Below are positions 16,771 to 24,753 of a stretch of DNA of 35,039 bases, piece after piece (positions within the stretch are counted from its first letter, which is position 1; each line of letters begins with the position of its first letter). Origin of the DNA: Longimicrobiales bacterium. GTDB taxonomy: Bacteria > Gemmatimonadota > Gemmatimonadetes > Longimicrobiales > RSA9. The translations under genes were made by a program, and so were the position numbers. The notes below the pieces were generated by a model. That model had not been told where the DNA came from, made no database searches, and saw only the letters and a list, made by a program, of their open reading frames with translations. The stretch lies in NCBI GenBank assembly GCA_035461765.1, contig DATHUY010000020.1, forward strand, positions 1 to 35,039. The letters run 5' to 3'.

Positions 16771-17859
16771 TCATTCGAACAGCCCCAGCTGGCCGTGCCG
16801 ATGCGGCCGCCGAAACGCCGCCGTGGAAAGCGCGTAGCGATCCGCCGTCTCGTCGTAGCCGGCCTTCTTCCGCGCGGCCCTGAACAGAGCGCCGATCTGG
16901 TCGGCCATCTCGCCCGTGCCCCGTCCCCGTTCGCCCCACGTCGAATCGTACAGTCTGCCGCCGCGCATGGCGCGCACCCGGTTCAGGACCTTCTCCTTCC
17001 GGTCGGGAAAGTGATGGGTCAGCCAGTCCTCGAACAGAGGCGCGACCGCGTGGGGCAGACGCAGCACCACGTAGCCAGCCCACTTCGCGCCCGCGTCGCG
17101 CGCGGCCTTCAGAATGTCGCCCATCTCCTCATCCGTGATCGCCGGAATGATCGGCGCGACCATGATCCCGACGGGGATTCCCGCCGCAGCCAGCTTCTCG
17201 ACTGCCATCAGCCGCCGCTTCGGAATCGACGTGCGCGGCTCCATGACCCGCTGCAGCTTCTCATCAAGCGTCGTGATCGACAGATTCACCGACACGGCAT
17301 TGTGAGCAGCCAGCTCGGAGAGCACATCGATGTCACGTGTTACGAGATGATTCTTCGTGATGATGCCGACAGGATTGCGGAACTCGGCGAGAACTTCCAG
17401 ACAGCCGCGCGTAATGCGCAGCTTCCGCTCGATCGGCTGATAACAGTCCGTCACACCACTGATGACGATGGTCTCCGGTGTATACGACTTCTTCATCAGC
17501 TCGCTGCGCAACAGCTGCGGCGCATCCGGCTTCACCAGGATCTTCGTCTCGAAGTCGACGCCCGCACTGAAGCCGATGTACTCGTGGAACGGTCGGGCGA
17601 AGCAGTAGATGCAGCCGTGCTCGCAGCCGCGGTACGGATTGATGCTCTTCGAGAACCCGACGTCCGGACTGTCATTGCTCGCCAGGATGGTCCGCGTGGT
17701 GTCGCGCAGGAAGCGGGTGCGCGGCAGGGGCAGCTCGTCCTCCGCGAGGTCGGCGTCGAGTGTATCGCCGTCCGGGATCACCTCCATCGGCTCGAAGCGG
17801 TTGGGCGGATTGAATGTCGCGCCGCGACCGCGAATACTGTAAAGGCCTGTCAATTGCAC
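16771..17859 (-). CDS. Radical SAM protein, PA0069/SPL-like family
   Basis: A 362-residue radical SAM enzyme. The iron-sulfur cluster motif is C-x3-C-x2-C at Cys79, Cys83 and Cys86 (GCEHGCIYCFARP), following KSINPYRGC. Other blocks typical of this family, related to spore photoproduct lyase, are FETKILVKPDAPQLLRSEL, ISGVTDCYQPIE, GIITKNHLVTRDID and SITTLDEKLQRVMEPRT. It probably catalyses a 5'-deoxyadenosyl radical reaction; the substrate is unknown. The start is a GTG at 17859 with a purine-rich AGAAAGAAG directly before it, which is a close fit; a TTG lies two codons later. It diverges from the small gene at 17919 over 59 bases. Confidence 0.9.
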   Translation of the reverse strand: MQLTGLYSIRGRGATFNPPNRFEPMEVIPDGDTLDADLAEDELPLPRTRFLRDTTRTILASNDSPDVGFSKSINPYRGCEHGCIYCFARPFHEYIGFSAGVDFETKILVKPDAPQLLRSELMKKSYTPETIVISGVTDCYQPIERKLRITRGCLEVLAEFRNPVGIITKNHLVTRDIDVLSELAAHNAVSVNLSITTLDEKLQRVMEPRTSIPKRRLMAVEKLAAAGIPVGIMVAPIIPAITDEEMGDILKAARDAGAKWAGYVVLRLPHAVAPLFEDWLTHHFPDRKEKVLNRVRAMRGGRLYDSTWGERGRGTGEMADQIGALFRAARKKAGYDETADRYALSTAAFRRPHRHGQLGLFE

Positions 17860-17918
17860 CTTCTTTCTGTCAGCGCCCGGCAGGGCCCGACCGTTTGTAC
17901 GTCAGCAGGGGGCGGATC

Positions 17919-18182
17919 ATGGCGGATCGAAAGAAAATGAAGGATGTCGACAGCGACGCCCCCGGCGGGGTGACGAAGGAGCAGGGTGCTGCGGGCACGA
18001 GCAGCGGCGGGCAGGGCGCTGGCGCCGGGCAGCGCGCTCCGAAGCAGTCTCCGCAGACATCGAACCGCCCGGGCAAGGTCCACGAGCACGAGCCGACCGT
18101 CCGCAAGGGTTACGAGGACGCGCAGAACCCTGAGCCGCAGGGGGACGGCGATCCGGGCCCGGATCCGGTCAGCGACGCCTGA
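17919..18182 (+). CDS. Small disordered hydrophilic protein
   Basis: An 87-residue protein made of Gly, Gln, Pro, Asp and Lys with no hydrophobic core, so probably unfolded. It ends PEPQGDGDPGPDPVSDA. I do not recognise a family. The start is the ATG at 17919 with AGGGGG at 17906-17911, a good ribosome site that supports a real gene. The last 14 bases overlap the 3' end of the convergent glycosylase gene. Confidence 0.55.
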   Translation: MADRKKMKDVDSDAPGGVTKEQGAAGTSSGGQGAGAGQRAPKQSPQTSNRPGKVHEHEPTVRKGYEDAQNPEPQGDGDPGPDPVSDA

Positions 18183-19398
18183 CGAACTCCGCGAGGCCCC
18201 GCCGCACGTCACGCGGCGTCGTGCGACGGATGATGACGTGCGGCGTATCATGCCAGGCGGCCGCATCCACAATTGCGCCGGCGATGTCGCGCAGCAGAGC
18301 GTCACTGGCGCGGACGCCCTCCTCGAGATGCAGAGATTTCACTTCGAACGTGCCGTCACGCCGGTGCGCCTTCGCATCGAGCCTGCCGACCAGCTCGCCG
18401 CGACGCAGTATGGGCAGCACGAAATAGCCGTACTGGCGTTTCGCCGCCGGCGTGTAACATTCAATGCGATAGTCGAAACCGAACATCGTCCGCGCACGTG
18501 CGCGATCCCAGACGACGGGATCAAACGGCGACAGCAGGGTGGTGAGCGTCGGGCGTAGCGCGTTGTCGGCGGCCGCGCGGGCGGTCTCTACGTCATCGCG
18601 ATGGATGTATGCGGGCTCGCTCCAGCCGTCTACGCGCACCTCGACCAGATCACCGGCTGCCGCGAGCGCCAGCGTCTGCGCGGGCGCCTCCCGCTTCGGC
18701 ATGCGGTAGTAGTCGGCGATCCAGCGGGCCGTGGCAATGCCCATGGCGCGGACTGAACGCAGCACGAGCTGCCGGTCCACTTCCTCGCGTGGCGGCAGAG
18801 TGTCATCCGACCAGTCCGCGTGGACGCGCTCCCGCAGGTCGTAAACGCGTTGAAAAGAATGCCGCCGCGCGACCATGAGGTGGCCGGACGTGAACAATGC
18901 CTCGAGCGCCCGCTTCTCCGGCTTCCACTCCCACCAGCCGGACGCCGCGCCCGCACGCCGCTCGAAGTCAACGGAGCGCGCTGGACCGTGTTCGCGGATG
19001 TGCGCCAGCACCCGCTCGAGCTCGTGACGATGCTCTTTCACCCATTCGGCGCGGTATTTCCAGCCCATCCGCTCCGGCTCGAGCATGCGGTGCCGGACGA
19101 GCGGGTAATCCTCGATCGGCAGGAAGCTCGCTTCGTGCGCCCAGTACTCGAACAGCGCACCCTCCGCGAGGTGCTCGTCCAGCCATGCACGGTCGTACGC
19201 GCCGAGCCGGCTGAAGAGCACCAGGTACGGGCTGCGCGCGACCACGCTGATGGTGTCGATCTGGAGCACACCCATCCGGCGGATCGCGTCGAGGACATCG
19301 GCCTTGCGGGCGCGACGGCGGGTGCGGCGGTCGAGACCCTGCGCGTGCAGGTGGAGTCTTCGCGCCGCCGCGGCCGGCATATGCAGGACGTCAGTCAT
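18169..19398 (-). CDS. YcaQ/AlkX-type DNA glycosylase (winged-helix, HTH_42)
   Basis: The 409 residues match the HTH_42 family of winged-helix DNA glycosylases, including E. coli YcaQ and Streptomyces AlkZ, which unhook interstrand crosslinks and remove bulky alkylated bases. The catalytic Q-hydrophobic-Q/D motif is present as Gln46-Ile47-Asp48 in VLQIDTISVVARSPYLVLFS; the D form is that of the YcaQ/AlkX branch. Other family blocks are EYWAHEASFLP, TTLLSPFDPVVWDR and FDYRIECYTPAAKRQYGYFVLP. The start is the ATG at 19398, immediately after the stop of the DUF885 gene (no gap), so they are probably co-transcribed. Confidence 0.88.
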   Translation of the reverse strand: MTDVLHMPAAAARRLHLHAQGLDRRTRRRARKADVLDAIRRMGVLQIDTISVVARSPYLVLFSRLGAYDRAWLDEHLAEGALFEYWAHEASFLPIEDYPLVRHRMLEPERMGWKYRAEWVKEHRHELERVLAHIREHGPARSVDFERRAGAASGWWEWKPEKRALEALFTSGHLMVARRHSFQRVYDLRERVHADWSDDTLPPREEVDRQLVLRSVRAMGIATARWIADYYRMPKREAPAQTLALAAAGDLVEVRVDGWSEPAYIHRDDVETARAAADNALRPTLTTLLSPFDPVVWDRARARTMFGFDYRIECYTPAAKRQYGYFVLPILRRGELVGRLDAKAHRRDGTFEVKSLHLEEGVRASDALLRDIAGAIVDAAAWHDTPHVIIRRTTPRDVRRGLAEFVRRR

Positions 19399-20751
19399 TC
19401 ACCGCAGGTCCGAGGGCAGGCGCGGTGTGGACAGCAGCTCCTTGAAAACGTCCCAGCGGCGCGCCGGGTCATCGACCGTGCCGCCGCGGCTCTGGACGTA
19501 CGAGGCTACGAGGTCACGGCCGTAGTTGTAGTTGATCACATAGCTGCGATACGTGTCGAAGAATCGCACGCGCTGCTGTGCCCGGGCCGGCTCCATGAGC
19601 GCGTACGTATTGAGCCAGGCGGCCGCCGAGTCCGCGCTGATCGTGCCGTTCAGGTACGCACGCGCCGCCTCGTTGCCCGCGTAGCTGAGCCGGTCGACCA
19701 GGGACCGCACGCGGGCGTACTCCTCCGCGCGTGACGAGTCGAGACCGGCGAGCGGAAAGAGCACGTCACGTTCGAATGCCACTCGCTCCGCGCCGGGGAA
19801 CGCGACGTCGATACCGTAGTTCGCACTGCCTTCGGCGATGAGCGACTGCGGACTGAACAGCGGATAAACACTGTACTCCGGCCAGCCGCGCTGCCGCACC
19901 AGGTTCTCCTCGAGCAGCACGTTGTACACGTGATGGCCGGGGTATCCTTCATGCGCGCCGAGATCGATCGCACGGTCGATGAAGATGGGAAGGTCCGTGT
20001 TGATCTGGATCAGGCTGCTGTTGCCGCCCTGATACCAGTTGTAGCCGCTCCAGGACTTGTCGGTCACGTACTCCAGCGTGAAGCTCTCGTCGGCCGGCAG
20101 CTGCACGTTCGCAGCCGTGCGGCGGCGCGCCTCGTCGATCGCCGTCCTGAACACGGTGTCCAGACGCTCCGTCGGAATTACGAAATCCCGCTTGTACGCC
20201 TCCAGCCGCGCCGGTATGGGACCGGTGCCCGGCAGAACGCTCTCCAGGCTGTCGAGCAGCGAACGGAAATGCGCCTCATCATGCGTGGGCGCCGTCGCGT
20301 CATAGAGTGCCTGGGACTCCTCGTCGAACGAGAGGCGCTCGCCCTGCAGCATTTTCACGTATGCGCCGAGCGCCTCGAGCTGACGTGCGAGGTAGCGCTG
20401 ACGGAGCTGTACGAGCTCTGATGCATCACCCAGCTCCACGGCACGAACGTCCCCGATCAGTCGTTGCGCACGGCGCGCGATCGAATCGAGCGGCATCTGC
20501 TCCGCAGCCACCTGTTCGCGCCAGGCGGCGGGGCCATAGTACGCATCAACATAGCCGTCATCATGCTCGCCCACCGCGAGTACGAGCTTCACGTACTGTT
20601 CGGCAAGCGGTGTCATCGACGAGTCCGCGCGGGTATCCGCAGCTGCCACGTCGCCGTCAGCGGGCGGGTCGTCACCGCCGCAGCCCGCGAGTCCAAGGGC
20701 GACGGCCGCGGCAACGGAAAGGAGGGGGCTGGTGAGCGTCCTGGTACGCAC
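19399..20751 (-). CDS. DUF885-family lipoprotein, putative metallopeptidase-like
   Basis: A 450-residue exported protein. The signal VRTRTLTSPLLSVAAAVALG ends in the lipobox LAGC with Cys24. The mature part matches DUF885. Its hallmark is the HE-x4-GHH-like block AHEGYPGHHVYN (His267, Glu268, His273, His274), a likely zinc site. SLIAEGSANYG and QRVRFFDTYRSYVINYNYG-type helices (in parts) follow. The family is thought to be peptidase-like; no substrate is known. The start is the GTG at 20751 with AGGAG eight bases before; the open frame upstream lacks a signal. It directly precedes the glycosylase gene. Confidence 0.85.
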   Translation of the reverse strand: MRTRTLTSPLLSVAAAVALGLAGCGGDDPPADGDVAAADTRADSSMTPLAEQYVKLVLAVGEHDDGYVDAYYGPAAWREQVAAEQMPLDSIARRAQRLIGDVRAVELGDASELVQLRQRYLARQLEALGAYVKMLQGERLSFDEESQALYDATAPTHDEAHFRSLLDSLESVLPGTGPIPARLEAYKRDFVIPTERLDTVFRTAIDEARRRTAANVQLPADESFTLEYVTDKSWSGYNWYQGGNSSLIQINTDLPIFIDRAIDLGAHEGYPGHHVYNVLLEENLVRQRGWPEYSVYPLFSPQSLIAEGSANYGIDVAFPGAERVAFERDVLFPLAGLDSSRAEEYARVRSLVDRLSYAGNEAARAYLNGTISADSAAAWLNTYALMEPARAQQRVRFFDTYRSYVINYNYGRDLVASYVQSRGGTVDDPARRWDVFKELLSTPRLPSDLR

Positions 20752-20867
20752 GTGATTCTCCTGAGTGGGGGTCACGGTCGAATCTGAGACCATTGCGCCA
20801 CGCCCGCCATGGCTCCTCCTGGATCGAAGTGCCAGCGCCGCCGTCAGGCCGGCCGCTTCCACTCCGC

Positions 20868-23800
20868 TCAATGGAAGTCACGGGACCGGAAATTCAACTT
20901 CTCGCGCCGCCCTGCCTCCCGCGCGGTCCGTCCCACCTTCAGCTCGCGGAACCTCCGGCCGACGATGTTCATCACCATGTCCTCACGCTCGAATCGTCCC
21001 TCGACGGCGAGGAACGGCGCGTGCCTGACCACCTCGCGATTCTCCTGGTACAGCGGCCGCGGCACGATCACGTTCATGTAGCCGAACTCATCCTCGAGCA
21101 GAATGAAAACCGTACCTTTCGCCGTCGCCGGATGCTGGCGCGCGACCACGAGACCCGAGACCACGATGCGGCTGCCCGGCGGATGCCGCTGGAGATCCGC
21201 GCTCGAGGTGACACCCAGCTCGTTCAGGCGCGCACGCATGTGCTCCATCGGGTGACCATCGACACAGATCCCCGTGGCCAGATAGTCCAGGAAGATCCGC
21301 TCCTCACCATCCAGCTCGCGCGGCTCGAACACGAGCGTGCGCGCCGGCGCGAGCGGCAGCACATCACCAGCGACCCGGAGCGCCTCCCATGCAGCCCGTC
21401 GCCGACCCGGCTCGAACGCTTCGAATGCACCGGCACGCGCCAGATGAATCGCATCGGCGCGGGACAGCTGCGCCCGTCTCACCACATCCGCAATGCTGGT
21501 GAACGGCCCCTGCACGTGAGCGGCCTGGAGAGCCTCGCGCGCGCCGTTGCCGAGGCCGCGAATGTGGCGCCAGCCTATGCGGAGGGCGGGAGAGGGAGAG
21601 GGATCAGGGGGAACAACAACTTCATTCACCACAGAGCACTCAGAGCACTCAGAGGACGGATTTTTCACCACAGAGCACACTGAGCACACTGAGGACGGAT
21701 CATTTTTTTCAACTTCAACAGATTCCCGGCCGGCTTGCTCCCGATGCGGCTCCGGCTGTTGCTGTTGCTGTTGCTGTTCAAAAAATGAATCCGTTGTCTG
21801 TGCTCTGTGTGCTCTGTGTGCTCTGTGGTTAAATTTTCGTTGTTCCCCTTCCCCTGCCCCTGCCCCTGCTCCGTGTGCTCCTGAAATCTCGATCGTACAA
21901 TCCCACTCCCCATCCCTCAGACACGGCCCGAGCACTCTGACGCCGTGGCGCCGCGCATCGTGGACGAGCGTGGCGGGCGGGTAGAAGCCCATGGGCCAGG
22001 CGTTGAGCATGCCGAGGAAGAACTCGGCGGGATAGTTCGCCTTCAGGTAGGCGGTTGCGTACGCGATGAGTGCGAAGCTCCACGCGTGGCTCTCGGGGAA
22101 GCCGTAGTTCGCGAACGAATAGAGATCCTGGACGACCTCTTCGGCCACCTCGGGAGCGACACCGCGGGCGACGCAGGCATCGTGAAGGCGCCTGAGTGCA
22201 GCGTGCAGCTTCGGCAGCTTTCTCCTGTGCCCCATCGCGCGACGCAGCTCATCGGCCTCGCCTGCAGTGAAGCCGCCGAGCGCCATGCTGATGGCCATGG
22301 CCTGCTCCTGGAAGATCGGGACGCCGTAGGTGCGGCGCAGGATCGGCTCGAGGACGGGATCGGGATAGTGAACGGTCTCGCGGCCGCGCCGCCGCTCGGT
22401 GTAGGGATGGACGAAGCGCGCCTGGATGGGCCCCGGCCGGATCAGCGCGACCTGCACGACAATGTCGTAGAGCCGTTCGGGCTTCGTCTGCAGGATCGAC
22501 TGGATCTGGGCGCGGCTCTCGATCTGGAACGTACCGACCGTGTCGCCGCGCGCGATCATGTCGTACGTCTTCGCGTCATCGACCGGCAGCCGGTACATCT
22601 CCATCTTCTCACCTGTCCGCTTCTCGATCGCATCGAACGACAGATGGATGGCGGACAGGCCGCCGAGTCCGAGGAAATCGAACTTCGGGACGCCAGCCTC
22701 GTCGAGGTCATCCTTGTCGAACTGCAGGATGGTGCGCCCCATGGTGGTGTGCTCGATGGGCATGTAATCGCCGAGCAGCGCGGACGAGAGCACGAAGCCA
22801 CCGGGATGCGTCGAGCGCAGGCGCGGCACATCGTCCAGGACCGGGAGGGCAGACAACAGTGCGCGACCCTTCGCGTCACCCAGATCCAGGCCGTGCGCCT
22901 CCGCAAGGCCGCCCTTCAGCTCTTCGACGGCGGCGGACGGCTCCATATGATGCATGCGCTTCGACAGTGCAAACGCCTGCTCCGCCGGATAGCCGAGCGC
23001 GCGCATCATGTCCTGCAGCGCGGTGGGCGCATGGTATGCCTGCGTCACGCACGTGATCGCGGAGTGCGCCCGGCCGTAGCTGTCGTACATGTAGTCGAGC
23101 ACCTCCTCGCGCCGGTGCATCTCGAAGTCGACATCGATGTCCGGCGCCTCCGTGCGCCCGTCCGTGCGTACCTCCGAGAGAAAGCGCTCGAACAGCAGCC
23201 CGTGACGGATCGGATCGACGGCCGTGATGCCGAGACAGTACGCGACCGCACTGTTCGCCGCGCTGCCGCGTCCCTGACACAGGATGTCGCGGCTGCGGGC
23301 GAATCGTATTGCATCCCACATGACAATGAAGAAGCCGGCGAAGTCGAGGCGTCCGATGACGCCCAGCTCGTGCTCGATCTGCGCACGCTGCCGCTCGTCC
23401 AGCTCACCCCATCGCTCGCGTGCTCCCTCGTACACCAGGTGACGCAGCCACGTGATGTCCGTCTCACCTGGCGGCACACGGAAGTGCGGCATCGGCGGGC
23501 GCAGCCAGCGCAGATCGAACGGTGCACAGTCCAGCGCGATGTCGCGCGTCGCCTCGATCCCCACCTCCCTGCCCTGCCACAGCTGCGCCATCTCCTGCGG
23601 CGACTTGAGCCGCCACTCGCCGTTCGGCAGCAGCAGTCCCCACGACGCCGCAGTGTGCACGCACACGTCCGCACGGTTCGCCGTCAGCAGGTCGTGCACC
23701 AGACGGCCGGCACTGTCGACATACCGCGGATCGTTCGACACGCACCACTTCGTGCGGCTCTTCTCCGCCAGCTCGATCAGTGCTCCTGCAAGTGCGGCTT

Positions 23801-24455
23801 CGTGGCCGCCCACATGATGCAGCTGCACTTCCAGCGCGAGCCGCTCCCCGAACACGTCGCGCCACCGCTCCAGCTGGAACAGCGCCTCACTGCGACGCTC
23901 CGTCCGCACCAGTGTCGCAAGCTCGCCCGTCGACGGACCCGTCAGACACCAGACGCCGCCCGCGTGATCAATCAGATCATCGAACGTCAGCGACGCGCGG
24001 CCGCGCTCCGGCAGCGGCACCGCATACTTCCGCTCCAGGTTGACACCCCTGTCGTTCTCGCGCCGGCGTCGGACTTCGGGGACGAAACCGGGAGCGGGAG
24101 CTGGAGCGTGTTCGTGTGGGGGAGCGGGTCTGACGGCGGCAGAGTCCTGCCAGCGGGCGACATCGCCCAGCCGTGACTTCGTCACGAGTGCGGCGATGTT
24201 GCGGTAGCCCTCCGCGTCGCGCGCGAGCAGCGCCATCGGGTGGCCGTCGACCTTCAGCTCCACTCCCGCGATCGGCCGGATGCCCGCCTTCTCCGCCGCC
24301 AGCGTGAAGCGGATCACACCGCCGACATCGGCCGTGTCGGTGAGGCCCAGCGCAGCGTACCCGAGTTGCGCGGCGCGTTCGACCAGCGACTCCGGCGTCA
24401 CCGTGCCGTCACCGAAGGAGAACGCCGAGTGCGTGCGTAGTTCTGCGTAATTCAA
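20868..24455 (-). CDS. dnaE2: Error-prone DNA polymerase DnaE2 (ImuC) with in-frame insertion
   Basis: A C-family polymerase of 1195 residues, longer than usual (about 1020-1080). It acts in damage-induced mutagenesis, usually with ImuA/ImuB, which are not in the window. The PHP-like domain (1-100) begins YAELRTHSAFSFGDG; metal residues are partly lost (Arg7, Thr41), as is common in DnaE2. The catalytic aspartates are Asp439 and Asp441 (PDIDVDFE) and Asp593 (KFDFLGLGGL). Other blocks are GRGSAANSAVAY, GVPIFQEQAM and NYGFPESHAWSFALIAYA. The C-terminal OB region ends SRDFH, typical of DnaE2. Two additions stand out: a Pro/Arg-rich linker at about 103-151, and residues about 862-956, a repeat-built insertion between WDCTIE and ALRIGWRHIRGLG. 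The frame stays open throughout. The start is a TTG at 24455. Confidence 0.92.
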   Translation of the reverse strand: MNYAELRTHSAFSFGDGTVTPESLVERAAQLGYAALGLTDTADVGGVIRFTLAAEKAGIRPIAGVELKVDGHPMALLARDAEGYRNIAALVTKSRLGDVARWQDSAAVRPAPPHEHAPAPAPGFVPEVRRRRENDRGVNLERKYAVPLPERGRASLTFDDLIDHAGGVWCLTGPSTGELATLVRTERRSEALFQLERWRDVFGERLALEVQLHHVGGHEAALAGALIELAEKSRTKWCVSNDPRYVDSAGRLVHDLLTANRADVCVHTAASWGLLLPNGEWRLKSPQEMAQLWQGREVGIEATRDIALDCAPFDLRWLRPPMPHFRVPPGETDITWLRHLVYEGARERWGELDERQRAQIEHELGVIGRLDFAGFFIVMWDAIRFARSRDILCQGRGSAANSAVAYCLGITAVDPIRHGLLFERFLSEVRTDGRTEAPDIDVDFEMHRREEVLDYMYDSYGRAHSAITCVTQAYHAPTALQDMMRALGYPAEQAFALSKRMHHMEPSAAVEELKGGLAEAHGLDLGDAKGRALLSALPVLDDVPRLRSTHPGGFVLSSALLGDYMPIEHTTMGRTILQFDKDDLDEAGVPKFDFLGLGGLSAIHLSFDAIEKRTGEKMEMYRLPVDDAKTYDMIARGDTVGTFQIESRAQIQSILQTKPERLYDIVVQVALIRPGPIQARFVHPYTERRRGRETVHYPDPVLEPILRRTYGVPIFQEQAMAISMALGGFTAGEADELRRAMGHRRKLPKLHAALRRLHDACVARGVAPEVAEEVVQDLYSFANYGFPESHAWSFALIAYATAYLKANYPAEFFLGMLNAWPMGFYPPATLVHDARRHGVRVLGPCLRDGEWDCTIEISGAHGAGAGAGEGEQRKFNHRAHRAHRAQTTDSFFEQQQQQQQPEPHREQAGRESVEVEKNDPSSVCSVCSVVKNPSSECSECSVVNEVVVPPDPSPSPALRIGWRHIRGLGNGAREALQAAHVQGPFTSIADVVRRAQLSRADAIHLARAGAFEAFEPGRRRAAWEALRVAGDVLPLAPARTLVFEPRELDGEERIFLDYLATGICVDGHPMEHMRARLNELGVTSSADLQRHPPGSRIVVSGLVVARQHPATAKGTVFILLEDEFGYMNVIVPRPLYQENREVVRHAPFLAVEGRFEREDMVMNIVGRRFRELKVGRTAREAGRREKLNFRSRDFH
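21625..21702 (+). repeat. Two tandem 39-bp repeats (CCACAGAGCAC family)
   Basis: Copy A (21625-21663) and copy B (21664-21702) both start TTCACCACAGAGCAC and contain GAGGACGGAT. They agree at 33 of 39 positions by my alignment. On the dnaE2 strand they encode two related 13-residue units containing Cys-Ser-x-Cys-Ser-Val-Val. The period is a multiple of three. Confidence 0.85.
21755..21778 (+). repeat. Hexanucleotide microsatellite (GCTGTT)4
   Basis: Four exact GCTGTT copies encode a run of seven glutamines in DnaE2 (residues about 894-900). A second hexamer run, CCCCTG x3 at 21851-21868, encodes the Gly/Ala run near residue 865. Both periods preserve the frame, but slippage could change length. 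Confidence 0.85.
21796..21837 (-). repeat. Third CCACAGAGCAC repeat, inverted orientation
   Basis: On the minus strand this copy reads AAAATTTAACCACAGAGCAC and continues as ACAGAGCAC units with a 9-base period. It is inverted relative to copies A and B and forms the other arm of the insertion. It encodes the His-Arg-Ala-His-Arg-Ala run of DnaE2 (about 877-885). Confidence 0.8.
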
Positions 24456-24497
24456 AGATCCCGGACGAGAGGTTGAGGTAGGTCGAGGACAACGGAC

Positions 24498-24534
24498 TTT
24501 TTACCACAGAGCACACGGAGCACACGGCGGACGG
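24498..24534 (+). repeat. Fourth CCACAGAGCAC repeat, upstream of dnaE2
   Basis: TTTTACCACAGAGCACACGG continues as AGCACACGGCGGACGG, matching copies A and B inside dnaE2 closely and in the same orientation. It lies 43 bases upstream of the dnaE2 start codon, in the 298-base gap 24456-24753, and so probably within the dnaE2 leader or promoter. Apart from this copy and the aquaporin terminator hairpin I see nothing else in that gap. Confidence 0.75.
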
Positions 24535-24700
24535 CCTGCCACTCTCAGGCGGGCGATGCACTTCGTGCCTCTCAGTTACATGCTGAGGATCCGGGCCGAA
24601 GATTTACCGAAAGATGATACCGAACAAAAGCCGAAGCAAGGCGGCGAAGGGCCAGGGGCCTGGTCGCGGGACGGGTGGCGGTGGGAGAGTAGGAGGAACG

Positions 24701-24733
24701 GCTGCACGGCGGTCGAAAGACCGGCCGTGCAGC
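24701..24733 (-). terminator. Hairpin after the aquaporin gene
   Basis: GCTGCACGGCGGTC (24701-24714) pairs with GACCGGCCGTGCAGC (24719-24733), with one bulged base and a 4-base loop (GAAA on plus, TTTC on minus). It begins 20 bases past the aquaporin stop and is followed on the minus strand by a pyrimidine-rich GTTCCTCCTACTCTCC. It is a strong hairpin; the U-tract is weak. Confidence 0.55.
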
Positions 24734-24753
24734 GTACCCGGGAGCGGGCGGTG

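Larger units (their letters stand above)
21585..21870. mobile_element. MITE-like inverted-repeat insertion inside dnaE2
   Basis: About 285 bases of repeat-rich, partly A+T-rich DNA sit in frame within dnaE2. The outer parts mirror each other: perfect 10-bp arms GGGGAACAAC (21608-21617) and its complement (21839-21848), each flanked outward by a G-rich tract on the same strand relation (21585-21612; 21845-21869). Moving inward, both arms carry ACCACAGAGCAC repeats, then a CGGAT plus T-run, then CAACAG-type sequence, with the centre near 21735-21745. The two halves are therefore an imperfect inverted repeat. No transposase is encoded. I infer a non-autonomous element or a nest of them; boundaries are approximate. 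Confidence 0.6.

Noticed and set aside
16147-17940. 597-codon open frame on the plus strand
   Set aside because: It covers the end of cydB out of frame and lies antisense to the radical SAM gene, both of which have clear motifs.
21625-21837. CRISPR-like array
   Set aside because: The repeats are tandem or inverted without unique spacers of regular length, and no cas gene is present.
21945-24176. 743-codon open frame on the plus strand opposite dnaE2
   Set aside because: It is a shadow of dnaE2 in G+C-rich DNA. It has no recognisable domain and the minus strand carries complete polymerase motifs.
20868-24455. dnaE2 as a frameshifted pseudogene
   Set aside because: The frame is continuous from TTG to the SRDFH end, with catalytic aspartates intact. 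The insertion adds residues without breaking the frame.
20868-24455. Loss of PHP metal residues as a novelty
   Set aside because: A degenerate PHP domain is common in DnaE2/ImuC proteins, so it is mentioned only in the annotation.
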